Positions 11,243 through 23,697 of a DNA stretch of 53,845 bases are shown here, piece by piece (position 1 is the stretch's first letter; every line of letters starts with the position of its first letter). The notes under the pieces are model-generated. The model made no database searches. It was not told the DNA's origin and worked only from the letters and a program-made list of their open reading frames with translations. Source of the stretch: Dichomitus squalens LYAD-421 SS1 (taxonomy: Eukaryota; Basidiomycota; Agaricomycetes; Polyporales; Polyporaceae); contig NW_006766883.1 in assembly GCF_000275845.1 (NCBI RefSeq), forward strand, positions 2,962,045 through 3,015,889. Direction: 5' to 3'. The translations under genes and the position numbers were made by a program.

Positions 11243-14082
11243 ATGCTCAAACCAAGGCTCGCCATTGTAGTATCTTCCTCCTCTTCCGCCATGATCTCCT
11301 TTCCGTCCTCCGGCCATGATCTCCACTCCAGCACGCCTCTGGACCTCCACTACCAACGACCGACCTACCTTCCTTTTCGTCGAATATCGCTCCCTTCTGC
11401 CCCGAATCTGCAGCACCGACAGTCTATCGTTAGTACTGCGTCCTTCGACTCCCTGCCCGAGGAGGACCATGGAGCCGTCCCTGTAACGCCCGTGGTGATC
11501 AGAAATGCGGTCAAAGGTCCGAAACACAGGCCATCATCTCTCGACGTATCCCGGAGAGCCATACGTCGGAGAGAGTCGCGCGTCGTGGATGAGCAGAGGG
11601 AAGCGAAGCGCAGGAAGGTGATCGCCGAGTTCTACGAGACGGAGAAGTCATATCTGGACGGGCTCGAGCTCATTCACTCGGTATGTCTTCGCCTCATATA
11701 TTGTGGTATGTGTGGTGTGGGTCAAGATTAGCTGACGTACTTCTGCTGGTTCTCATTAGCATTTCCTGACCCCGATTATCGCTTCCCTAGATACCCCGCA
11801 GCCCTTGCTCAATCGTGCTGAACTCACGTCCATCTTTTCCAACTTCATCGACATCTGGAATCTCCATCGCTCGTTTTACGTGTCTCTGACCACCTTCCTC
11901 AATACCTCTGCAACCGTTCGTGCGCGCGAGCCGCCTCCTCCCCTGTCTCCTGTCCTGCTCGCACACTTCCCATACCTCTCGCTCTACACGCCTTTCGTGA
12001 GCAGCTTTTCGGACGCGCTCGCGTCGTATGCTGCGTTGATGAGAAGCAACGCAGCTTTCGCGCACTTTATTGCGACACAGGAGGCTGATCCTCGATGTGG
12101 GAAGCTCAAGTTTAGGGACTGGCTATTGACCATTGTACAGCGGTGTCCACGGTATCTGCTCCTTCTGAAGGACATGATCAGTTGCACCGACGCCGAGGAC
12201 CCCGAGTATGCGTCGCTCACCGCGGTCCATACACTCGTGTCGAAGAGTGAGTACTTTCCGTTCTCTGATTGCGTAGGTTAATGATTATTGCCGGGCAGTC
12301 ACCATGTCCTTGAACACCTCATTACATACGCACGCCCAAACTCTGTCCCTCCTCGCCCTCCAGCGCAACACTGTCAACCTCCCCTTTCAACTCATCTCGC
12401 CCGGCCGTACCTTCCTCAAACGCTCCCCCCTCCTCCAGTTCGAGGGCTCCACGCCCAAAGAGCGCGAGTTCCTCCTCTTCTCAGACTGCCTCATCTGGCT
12501 CGCGAGCGCCGACGGGGATATCTTCTCCGAGAAGTGGTCCTCCTACGCCGCGTCCCCTACATCTGTGTCCGTTTCCAGCAGCACCCCGGACCTGCTCCGC
12601 ACGCGCATGAGGAGCGGCGACGACCAGCCGCAGCCGGAGGCATTGAGGAAGCGGCAGTCTCTACTGAACGTGAGGCTGAACGGGAGCCCGAGGAAGAAGC
12701 GGCAGGCGAGCAGCGGCGTGGATGACAGATGGGTCTATAAAGGTCATGTGGAGCTTGTGGATCTTGAGGTTGTCGTGAGTACGCCGGCAGCGGAGGATAC
12801 GCAAGAGCGGGGTTTCGAGTTGCTGAGCCCGCAGCAGTCGTTTGCGGTCTATGCTGGTGAGCTGCCTCAGAGTACGTCACATGTACGTGCGATGCTCACG
12901 CCGTCACCCCCAGTGAATGAAGAGGAGCGTGACGAGTGGGTGACGGCCATCCGAAACGCAAAGTCGTCACTCCTGGTCTCGCTGAGCATCATGCAGCTCA
13001 ACTCGACGCTGACATCCTCGTCCTCGACACAACACCTCCGGAGGACGTTGCAGGCGCTGCCCTACGCTCCGGACGACTCGTCAAGACCGAAACGAGGGAA
13101 GGTCGAGCATTTCGTCCCTGCCGTCTGGGTGCCTGACGGGAAGACGGAGAGCTGCATGCGATGCGGTCGGACGTTCGGCTGGAGGCGGCGGAGACACCAC
13201 TGTCGGCTGTGCGGGAGATGTGTCTGTGGCAGCTGTTCTGGGAAGGTGAGAGCAGCCGCTGTTCAATTCGTCCATGCCGCTGAATTCTTCCGTCGCTAGA
13301 CGTTCTACATCGTCGAGTCAGGCGCGAAGGACAGCAAGTCCGCGCGTGCCTGCGACTCGTGCTACGACACAGTATTCCCTCTCCTCGAGCAGCCCTCCGA
13401 TCCGTCGGTCACGGTCACTGCTGGCACTGTCCATTCACACTTTACATTATCAGGTCTGAAGAGCATGCCCTCTCTGCTGCTGAACGACGTCACTTCGAGC
13501 TCGCCATCGGCTCTCATGGCTATTGACCTCGACTCTCCGAAACGCATGCTCTCGCCTATCGAAGACGAGTCGTCCCCTCTGGACGAGCTGCCGAATAGCT
13601 CGCCGGTTGCTGCGATGAGGATAAGGTCCGCACCACGACCGAAGAGCTATGTCCAGATCCTCGAGGAGTTCCAGGAGCGGGAAGCGTCTCCGACAACGAG
13701 TCCTCGAGCCTCGCGGTTCAGCGAGCGAAGCACCATGGACGAGACGCATGGACCGCTAAATGAGCAGGACGAAGAAGCTCTGTTAGACGATGAAGAGCAA
13801 GAGCTCGAAGCCCCCAGCATCGCGGAGAGCAGCCTCCCCTCGACGCCGCGCAAGGAGAACACCGCGCGACGACACAAGCGGTTCTCCCTGCCCGCCGTCG
13901 CACTGCAGACGAGCCCCGTTACGGCTCGGCCGAACATCGAGGGCAAAGGCAACAATCGGTTCTCCCTCGTTCTCGGGAGGAGCGGCAGCATTGCGCATCA
14001 ACAGGACGAGTCGCCAAGTCGTCTCAGGCACAGTGTGGTTGCGGGGCGGCTGAATGAGCTGCTCGGGCGCGGCAAGGACTGA
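11243..14082 (+). CDS. Rho guanine-nucleotide exchange factor, DH-PH-FYVE
   Basis: Four exons (11243-11680, 11760-12246, 12299-13245, 13300-14082) encode about 884 residues. A Dbl-homology domain spans roughly residues 125-310, starting at FYETEKSYLDGLELIHS and including KFRDWLLTIVQRCPRYLLLLKD, whose helix is the usual GTPase-contact region. A PH-like region follows (about 325-530; LQFEGSTPKEREFLLFSDCLIW). A FYVE zinc finger (about 580-650) carries WVPD, the Cys pairs and RRRHHCRLCG, the phosphatidylinositol-3-phosphate pocket. The layout resembles FGD-type exchange factors that activate Cdc42 or Rho at endosomal or plasma membranes; this is inference from domain order. The C-terminal 230 residues are low-complexity and Ser/Glu-rich. 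A possible in-frame 42-nt intron inside the PH region (12871-12912) is noted separately. The start codon is the first ATG of the long frame and is uncertain. Confidence 0.85.
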
Positions 14083-16202
14083 TGAGCGGCGAGGCTGAGC
14101 CCATCTGACACTAATGGTGGGCGAGGGTTGGCCACACTGCCGACGCAGATAGAGGCGCAGGCGTGGCGTCGGGACTTATCCTTGTGCGCGCTGAGCTGTG
14201 ATGAGTCCACTGCAGGGAACGCGCGTGTAGACTTTTTGGCCTTAGGTTTCATCGTCCGTGTCGGCGCTGCTGCGGCACGCTCGTACTGGTAGATGACTCC
14301 CGAGTCCAGAGCCTCCAGGCCAGCATGCTACTGCCTTTGTGCGTTTTTCTTTTCATCCGCATACCGGTATATAGCGATTGACCCTTGCATCCCATCTACC
14401 CTTCAATTCTTTGCTCCCACTTCCTCAACCACTACCGGTATCGGTCAGCATCATTCATCTATTGGACGTTGCTATTGAATGCACGTAATGACTTTGTACG
14501 CTATGATGATACCAGATGCACGTCGCGCCTTTTTGTATTTCCTGAGGGCTCCTTACTTCATGGCGCTGCTTCATCACGACAATCACGACTGTATTGTATC
14601 TCTCTTGCCCATCTCATATGCGTGCGGTTCGTCCGGTGGTTTCATGATTCGCATGTCCAGGGCCGCGTTCCGAATCAGACTGGTTGTGTAGCTGTGGAGG
14701 GTTGTCAGGTTGTTCGCTTGAGAATCCTCCGGGATGTCACAGTGCTGAATTGCGGCCTGTATGACTAGTACGAGTCGTACTGAACCTCTACGAAAGATGA
14801 ACACAGCACATGCCTTTTTGGCCATTTCAAAAACAAGGAGCGCCCGCAGTGGTTGAAGATCTTGAACGATATCTGCGACGGCTCTTGGCGGCGCTGAGAC
14901 CTGCCACTAGGCTTCGCGATCGGCTTCATCGGCCACACGCAGCCACAACGCATGGCGTACACCTGTCGCTTATCTACCACTGCCTCTGAAAACACAAATC
15001 TCGTTGATAGGTGGGCTGTGAAGCTGTCTGATAGCAACTACCCTTGATGTAGGTGGTGCATGCTCTATTCTTTCCCATTGGTAAACTGTCTGTAAGTTGG
15101 CTCTCCAACAATCACGCTCGTCAATCAATCTACCAAACTGACAGTAATCTGGAATAGCTCAGCTCGCTAATGTTCATTCACTCAGGCTTGAAGCACTACT
15201 TACACATGACGGTTCTTGAATGGTCTCCTTCCAGAAGAGACACCGCCTGATTTCGCCATTTGGTGCTCCAGTATTACGACGAAAGACAATCGCTGCTACT
15301 CCGAGGCCTGCCCTAGCTTCCAATAAACCATATCCAGATGGGGTATACCGAGCAATGCGATGGAATTGCAAGCCAACACTTAGGGTACATCACCCTCGCG
15401 AAGGCTGCAGGATCGATACTAGTCCTTGCCGCAGATCGAGCATGACGGCGAGGCCCGCATGGGGACACCGGTTGAGGTACGAGGGCGGCGCTCCGCATGA
15501 CGCCTCAGTCGGTTATGAGGTCAACGTAGTATCTCGCGAAGCCACATGTACGCTTGCACTAGTATCCGAACATTGTATCAGGGCTGTCATATGCCTTCCA
15601 AGGGGGATGAGGAACAGTATCAGATGTTTGCTATACCGCTGAGACTGGCGGGGAGCTCCCCGACAAAAGGTTCTGAAGATATAATGCGAGAACCACACGT
15701 CACGAAAATCAAGGGCCCGAAAGTGGCTAGCGAAGTCGAAAAACTCCAGTACCCGCAGCAGACATCAAGCCAGGATACTCTAAGATGATCCACGTTATGC
15801 CAGAGAAGGCTTGTGGGAGGACGATCCGCTCTTGCATACAGTGCATATCGATATACAACGAAACGTAAGCGAGAGATTGTTATCAGATGATACTCATCGA
15901 GAGCGGACAGGTACATGAACATTGGGAGGTGTGCGAAGATAGCAGCGGAATTTACTACACAACATGGAAAGCAATACGTGGCGTGGTATGTGAATGAAAG
16001 GGCATACGCAAAGCGACAAGGGAACAGTTTAGGGAATGGTGGGTGTGACAGCCAAAGCAATACGATGAAGCAGAGAGCAGAAAAACAAGGACACGACTAT
16101 GGAAGCAATCAATGTAAAGGGCAGCGATTAGATGATAAGCATGAAAAACGATAGGGACAAATGTGACGCAAACGATAGCAAGACGATACAGCACGAACAT
16201 GT
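14083..16202. other. Intergenic between convergent genes
   Basis: About 2.1 kb between the RhoGEF (+) and the two-finger C2H2 gene (-). No reliable coding region. A TATATAG (about 14369-14375) followed by a pyrimidine-rich leader precedes a 70-codon frame at 14479-14691; see the findings. The rest holds short frames only. The plus strand of 15830-16200 is purine-rich, which on the minus strand is the pyrimidine-rich 3' flank of the next gene. Confidence 0.45.
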
Positions 16203-17224
16203 TCAATCCATTTGCTGGGGCTTGATGTCCAACCTGAACATGCCCACCAAGGAGCGCCCGTCTTTCCTCCTAAACTCCTCGCCTGGTTCGGGGATGCGCC
16301 ACTCCCACTCCGGGTCCCCCCGGAGCGCTGCCTCCATCTGCTCAGGATGTGCGGCGAAGTATTTGTCGCAATCCGAGCCCCAAGGCAGGTTCACGCCATT
16401 TCGGCGCTGAGTCTCCTGAAACCGCCAGAGATTCAGTGCGGTGGGGTGGATTGCGATGGCGGCGAACGGCTTGATGTTGAACGAGTCGGGGTCGACGACG
16501 TTCGGGTTCTCGAGGTGGACTCCCTTGTATTCGTCATCTGGTGCGCACTGGAAGATTTCTTGGTAGTGCGAGTGCTTCGCCTGATGACGCAGGTAGTTGT
16601 CGTAACGAGTGAAGTTCTTATCGCAGAATGGGGCGTAGCAGCTCCAGCCTGTCAAGTGAGTAAAGGTAGATCAGCGACTGCGTTCAACGAGAGCAGAAGA
16701 AAATGAGAATATGTACTCTTCTCGTGACAATGTAGCGATGCGATATGGCGATTGACATGCGCCCGCTTCGTGAACATCTTGTCGCATCCCTTCACCGGGC
16801 AAGGGTGCTTCCTGTCGGGGCCAGCCGTCTCCCTGGTGGGAACATGACGCCCACGAGAAGGTTTCGACAAGCCTGGAATGGGCTCTTTCATGGGGCGTTT
16901 AGGAAGAGGCTGCAAAACCTGCGGCATTTGAGGCTCGGAACCAGGGAGAGGTTTGTAGTCGCCGTCCACCACCCAGAACTTCCCACCGAAAAGCTCGACG
17001 ATATCAGCAGGATCGATATCAGGCGGTGTTTCCGAGCGTGAGGGTGGCTTCACACGGTACAGGCGCAGAGGTGGGGGTTTGAGGCGTGGCGGGGCCAGGC
17101 CATGAGGCTCGACTCTCTTCCCTTCGGGGACAGTACCAGCGCCATCGTCCGATGTTTCGGGTGCGGAACGCCGAGGCATGGCGCCGCGGACCAAAAAGGA
17201 CGTAGGTCTGTCAGAGTCTCTCAT
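16203..17224 (-). CDS. Two-finger C2H2 zinc-finger protein
   Basis: Two exons on the minus strand (17224-16717 and 16648-16203) are joined in phase and give 317 residues. An alternative ATG at 17179 gives 302. Two tandem C2H2 fingers lie just before and after the splice junction, about residues 142-193: C-x4-C-x12-H-x4-H in the first (CPVKGCDKMF...) and C-x4-C-x12-H-x5-H in the second (CYAPFCDKNF...). The N-terminal half is Pro/Arg-rich and looks disordered. The C-terminal 120 residues after the fingers (with HPTALNLWRFQE and GDPEWEWRIPEP) are more ordered and resemble no domain I know. The fingers suggest sequence-specific DNA binding, so a fungal transcription regulator is the likely role, but no target can be proposed. 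Confidence 0.7.
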
Positions 17225-20200
17225 GATAGGTCCGCCTCCCTGGACGCCGTTGCGCAAGCGTCAGTGTGTGAGGTTCGAATTGGACAAGTGCGCCCTGAAA
17301 CGCCAACGCGATGCGTACCCATGGTTGTTCACGCTCAAACTCGAAGTTTCTTGGAGCACAATGGTCCGGCATGAGTCCCCAGACCGAAGTCAGAGGATCT
17401 GGTGTGGGTGCGCGGGAGCAAAGTCTGCCAGTGTGTGTCCAAGTGGGTGGCATTAAGTCTCCTTCGAGTAAAAGCAGCCCAGGACATTACTGACCTCTGA
17501 TATGGATTGAAGCGGGGCTTGCGTCCCAGTCGTTCAGTCTTGATCAGCACAGAGGTCGCCACCGACGCTTAGTGGACGCATGCGAAGTTGTGGCGAGTGG
17601 GCAGGGGGAAACAAGGACGGCTCGCTTGTTTATTAGGATTATGTAATACAATCAATATCGGCTATCGTGGGCGCTCGTAAGCCCTTCAGACTCGCGCTAA
17701 CGATTGTGTAGTATGTGTACCGCTCCCATTGAACCCCGAAAGGAAGTCTTCCAAGAATATCGCAAAACACCCCACGAACGAATAACTATTTCAACCGTGC
17801 CTGTGTAACGAGCGCGCCCGCCGATGTCGTGACGTCAAAAGGCAGGATCAACGAGAGTCTGTGCTCTCGCTCGCCTATGGGTATATGCGCAGATTAGCGG
17901 GTTGGTTCGTGCTAAGGGCGACCGCAGTCCTTGCAGCATGCTCAGGCTATCATCGGAGGTATAGAGCGCTGCAAGGCCCAGTACCTAAGGTTTTCATTTG
18001 AACATGGTCGGCTGAGACTTGTTTCTCTTGCATGTCTCTGAATCGCGCGATGTATCAGTCAAGGGCTATTGCCTCCTAGCCCTCAGTGGAAGTCCTCTTG
18101 AGTAGTAAGGCTGCACGAGGTCCTATATCCCAGGGCGCCCAGGGCACACATTCAAACGTTTGTTGAACTTGAGAGCCGTCGACCAGGGGATACATGGTCA
18201 ACGGGGGATGACATGGACCAGGCCTACGTAGGAAAGCCGAAGATCGCAACAGCCATTCCTCTACTGTATATTTGTGTTTTTGATCATGGTTTTCGCATTG
18301 TTCGTGCAGTAATCACCTCGGAGTTTGCCGTCAGTGACGTTGGGTCCTCACACGCACGAAACAATATAGTCTGTGAAGAGAACCGAAAGTTCATGATGAG
18401 TCATTAAAATTACGTCTTGATACATCGCTGGAATATGCAACGAAGTATGCTCTACTATGCCGCCAGGGGTGGGTGAGCTCCGTGGTTCTTGACGCATGTA
18501 TCGATGAGGATGATAGCGAACCATGCCTCGTCCCCGCAAGCTTACCACCAGGCACAGAGCTTGTTTGATGGCTTAGCCGTCTCTATTCAATATAAGCGGG
18601 AATGAGACTTTAGAGCAATCTGGGAGTCCGCCCTGCCCTGACCATGAGCCTGCCTCGTGCAGGACTATATAGAGAGGAATCATGAGAAGTTTTGCAGTCC
18701 CCGGCATGCGCTGGGCTTGAACTCAAATCGGTAGAAGTTGTGACATCATCGTCAAGGGTTTAGGAGTAAACCACTCTATAGCATGTGCCGATATCGCCGT
18801 TGATGTCAAATCGGTGAACTCTTGCCAGAGACGAAGGTGCAGTACGATGTGACAACTATGTTGCCGTTTGCGGTCAATCAGGACACGTGGCTACGAGACG
18901 CCGGGAATTTGGCGGCACTGATCCAACCCACAAGTCAGTTCTTACAAATTCCCGTGTCCAGCTGGACATAACTTACGTACCATTGCATGCTCTATTGGAC
19001 ACGCTTAGATCTGGTCCTTCACCTCAAAGCTGCAGCACAAGGCGTGCTGGTCTCCGTGCCGGGCACCAACTTGAGTCGGTCTTTGAATGTCGGCCATCGA
19101 TCCGAGTGGGGTAATCAACTTCGGCCAAGCTCGTTGAACCTTCATCGTCAGGCAACGGAAATGCAGCCCTCACACCTGCCATGTCCTACAAGAACATGAA
19201 ACTGCTCGCCGTCTACACATGTCTTGTACGTGAGTGCTCGGATATGAATCCGAGGGCGCTCGATTCATTGACCACCTCGCTATCCAGTACTGTCTCTTCC
19301 CGCTTTCTGGCGTGACCTGATAAGTGGTGCTGGCTTCTTCCTCTGTAAGGCAAAGAAGGCTTCCACGAGTCTACTGACCACCCATTCATTGCCGTGGCTG
19401 CCTTAATTTTGGTGCCGAGCGGCAGCGGAGTCGTGGGCCATTACATATGCTCATACCACGACTAGGGCTGCAATAGGGTATCCAGCCCTCGGTCATGTCC
19501 TCCGTTGCACTACTGATGATCGGTATTACCCGTGCACTAGGCAGCCTCTCGAATTTGGCCATCCCTTTGTTTTCTCCGTTCTCGTGGGACCCGCTGATAT
19601 TGAGGTATGGAGCCACTGGCACACTAGTGGTGGCATTTTGACCGCGATGCACACACAGTGTACTATTTCACTCGTTTTGAGGCTGAGATGACACAGAGGC
19701 TTTATGTCTTCACTTCGAGTCTCGAGCGAGATCAACTTTCGAAAGAAAGTCATGTGGACTTCTCCGTATGCAGAGACTCGGGTAGAATAACCTATTCATT
19801 ACGTTTCGCTGTCGAAGTTCCGGTGATTCGTCAGCGCTATCCTAGCCAGCACCTTTATTGCAACAGAAAAGTGCGTCCGAAGAATGGTGAGCTCGTGTGC
19901 TCCGGGGTTGCGGGAATATTCTAATGGCTTCTCTTCATTTTCGCCTTCTCCTTCTCGAAACACGGAATGATGGTGGTGCAGCAGAGTATCGCACCTACTG
20001 CCGTATAGAACGTGGCGAATGCGGGTGGGCATTTCAATGTCTCCTACGCGGAGATAGGAACTGTCCGCCTCGAAAGTCGCCCGAGCCCTGGGTTCCGTTG
20101 CTCTGAACTTGACGGCACGCCAAGGGCATGGGTCTTGCTGACGGAAGCGATGGTTGAACGTCGTCCATCAGGTCATCGAAGTCGTTCTGACTCGTAGGTT

Positions 20201-23200
20201 GCCGAAGTGAGGCACTTCAAGCCTGCACGTCATACCTGACATCCATGTTGACGGCAGCAGGAAAGATGGGTACTCTTCTGGCCGAGGCCGTCCATTGCAC
20301 GCTGGTTCACTACGCCATTCACACTCCCGCTATATGCACAGTGGCCCTCGTCATGGGATGGTCATGAAACAAGGTGTATTCTCTTCCATACGCCGACTTT
20401 CTGACATTCCTGAGCCGCTAGATCAATTTGCGCGAAACTTTCATAAAGCATCATACGCGTAGAAATTATCGTACTGCCGTAACGTTTTGGGAGACTTCTG
20501 AGACGCAGCAGCGTCTGCCACAACGATACGGGATGCCGTGCCTCAGCTGCTCAGCAAGCTCCCCGGTGAACCGCCGAAGCGTCCCCCAGACTTCCGAACC
20601 GTTTTGAGATACAAGCCGTAAAATGGGGAGCCGCACATCATTAATGAAGCGCTGTAACTCCACGCGGCGCCGATCTCGAGAAAGAACTTCTTCTCGTGAG
20701 AGTCTGCAACGGCGGCGAACTCCCATCCTTTCGCTCAAAATAAGCAGTGACCCTGGCGCATTGACTCGCCGCAACCCACTTGACATGAAGTCACCAGTGA
20801 GGTCTGTTACGCCGTTCGCGCTTGTCGGGAATTTGTGTAGCTCACCTCGTTTCTCCTACGGTCAGATGAACCTGGTTGCCACACGTCGATAGCGGAGCCG
20901 CCGTGTCAAGCACCACAAAGCTCCATTCTCGCCACAGTTACCAGCGCTGACGCCTCAGCGCCCACCGCTGACACTTTGCCGAAACTTCCGCGCTGCACAG
21001 CGTGTAGCAGTACCTGTTCGCAAAGAGCTAAACATCCTGGCGCCACACTAGATCTGACCCTCCTGAACTGAAGTTGCGATCTTCAAAGAGAGATACGGGT
21101 ATGTCAGCGATCTAAGCAACTCCGATGTCCGTATCGCAAAGAATCACAGGCCAGCCTCTGCGGCGGCTTGCAAGGGCGTTGGATGCGGAACGCCGGCGCT
21201 AGAGAAGGGGAATGCCGGACTCCGGAGGGCACGGGTGTGCTGTGGTCGGCGCCACCACGGTTCTCCCATGAACGAGCGGGCTGGAGCTATCGCAGTCGTC
21301 GTACACCCAAGCCTCGTATCATGAGTAATCAGCGAGCGATGGCCATGAAGGAATGGCTGTGAGGGCCGCGCCGGCGCCTTAAGGAACCTCGGAGACTGTC
21401 AGTGGACAAACGTCTCCCTACCATGCGTAGTGCTCGAGAAGGGTTGAGTGGAGCAAGAAGCTATTGGATTATCGTCCTATGACGCGAGATCGCGTGTTCA
21501 CGTCCGATACGAGCTCGGCTATGGCCACATCCTTGCGGTCGGGTTCGCGAATGAATACCTAGCAAGTGCTGGACTCGATCGGAAGATGATCTCTTCGAGC
21601 GGCTCGAGCGGCTGATGGTAATAAGTCAACGCGTCCGAATAGCTCGTGCTTGTAGACGTCAAAGGCCATCGGTCTGGGTTTACGCACAGAAACAGGTGGT
21701 GAGCATTCACGCTGAGACGAAGAAGTGGTGAGATGAGATACGCTTATTTCCTACCGCCGCTTGGGAACGCCGAAATCTTCGTTGCGTCTCCGACGTGAAG
21801 GTATCCAGGTGAAGCAGCAGAGACCTCGAGTTTGCAGCATGCTCGGGATCGCCGCAGGCGGACGGAGCTACGACTAGCAGCCTGACCCTTGGCGCAGGGC
21901 GCGGCGGGAACGGGTGGAGGGTTCCATGCGTGCCGCTACTGAGTGCCGCTATTGAGTGCGCAGGCGGGAATGCGGGTCCAGTGTGGCATGTAAACAGCCA
22001 TGCCCATCCTGCCTGCGAAGCAACGCGCCGTCGGCTTGTGCGAGACTCGTGTTGATGAGAGGCAGACGAGATCAGGCGTGAATGGAGCTTCTGAGTGTGG
22101 CGAGCCGGAGAAGCTGAGCGGCTGAGATAGGAAGTCCTTCTCCGGGTGTGTCCCGGGAAAAACATACGGCGAGCTGGCAGGTGGGTGCGCCAACATGAGC
22201 GAAGCTGAGGTGCAAAGAGACGATTGTGTGCGCGGTGGCCTCCGCTGTTCTGAGAGGCCTGTATGACGGGATGAGTGGGTAAGGCGTGAGAAAGGTAGTG
22301 GGAGGGTTTTGATTTTTGGCGTCGGGTAGGAAACTCTTCCCAGGAAAGCGGCCGCATGAGCGGTGTCTGTGGTATGCAGGAGTGTCACAACTGCGTCATC
22401 GATTGGGAAGCGCTGTGTTCTCGAGTCGAGGCGCTACCTGGTGTGGGATCCGGGACTTGTGCAGGAAATGAGAACGACGCAGATTGTGAAATAGATCGAA
22501 GAACGTGAATGCGAATGCCGCCTGTACCATGGATGAAAGCGGACTAGCGAGATTGAGGAATCGGAGATCCGGGGTACGTTCGGCCAGCAGCTTAGATTCA
22601 CCTGGGAGATTGCACAGAGTCTGGGATCGATATGAAGGGGCCATGCAGCGAGTGCGCGGAGGCATGTGGTGGGATGCAGGCGATGCAGGCATGGGCGAGC
22701 ATTGAAGGAGGTCCGCCGGGGAGAGCGGCGAGGCAGGGCGGGCGACGGCGACGACGGCGGACGAGCGACTGGTGTGGCTGGGCGGGGGAGGCGCGGCGTG
22801 AGAGCGGGCGGTGGCTGTTGGCCGGCGCGGACTGCCTAATGGGGGCGGGCGTCAACAAGGCTACACACTCCTCATCCCGTCCGTACTAGTGGCAATGCGC
22901 ACATCTGCCTCCAAAACATAGGCAGTGCGCGTGGCCTGGCTGTGTGCCGCTGCGTCCGTCGCAGTCACCGTTTCGACCCTCAGCCGTCCTGTGTTTCTAT
23001 CTGCCTCTTTTCTTCTTCCCAGCCAGTGCTGCCAGCGGCGCAGACCTTGCCCCCGCCTATTTACGCTCCCCTACCCAGGGCTCGGCGTACCCCCCGCGGC
23101 AGCTATTCTCGACTTCTCTCCCTTGCACAGCTTGCCGATCCAGTAGTTTGACCCCGAGCTCTTGGCTGGCGTTCCCCCGCTGCCGCGCCTGGGTATTTTT

Positions 23201-23697
23201 TTCAAGAACCTTCTGACGTCCCATTTACGACCTCGACGACCCATTCCATTCCATCTCATTCCGTCCCGTCCCTCCTTCCTACAAAGCTGCTTTTCCCGCG
23301 GGACCGTCTTCTATTCTGTCCATTCGTCCTGCCTTCTCTCCCGGCCCATCCGCGCAGGTGCTGACTGAATTTCAAGTCGTAACGCGGTTCCCGCTCTCTT
23401 TACGACACTCCAATTGAAGGCTCCGCCCGATCACTTCCGCCGCTCCGTACCTGACAGAGATAATCTGGCTCGATCCCCATTGTCTCCCTCCCATTGGCTC
23501 TTCTCGGTAGGTTCCTGTTGCCATATATGTCTCCGATCTCTTCTTTGGAAAAGCGGTACATAAGCCTGTCTGCGTCTCATCCCCTCTTCCGCTTATCCGC
23601 GCTTACCCCAGTCCAGACCGTTGAACCGTCCGCTCACCTGCATCTTATAAACCTGCAGGTCCTTCACGCCCGTCAATTCCTCTTCTCCCAACCGGAC
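17225..23697. other. Long gene-free region and 5' leader of C2H2 factor
   Basis: About 6.5 kb in which I find no supportable gene. Frames of 60-220 codons occur on both strands but overlap, change composition abruptly and carry no recognisable motif; the longest is a minus-strand frame at 21707-22357, rich in Ser, His and Arg. No tRNA, transposase, reverse transcriptase or terminal repeats were seen. The right end (about 22930-23690) is pyrimidine-rich and is probably promoter plus a long 5' leader of the downstream transcription factor, with an AT-rich stretch near 23190. Confidence 0.45.

Noticed and set aside
17262..17290. GGTTCGAATT resembling a tRNA B box
   Set aside because: No paired stem around it and no matching D arm upstream; single-box matches occur by chance.
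18700..18740. tRNA-like B box on the minus strand (GAGTTCAAGCC)
   Set aside because: The flanking bases do not form a T-arm stem and no A box or acceptor stem lies at the right distance.
20466..20892. Overlapping Arg-rich frames on both strands, considered as a retroelement remnant
   Set aside because: No reverse transcriptase, integrase or gag motif, and no terminal repeat nearby.
21707..22357. 216-codon frame on the minus strand
   Set aside because: Rich in Ser, His and Arg without any repeat or motif, and overlapped by another 150-codon frame in the same direction. Typical of non-coding sequence.
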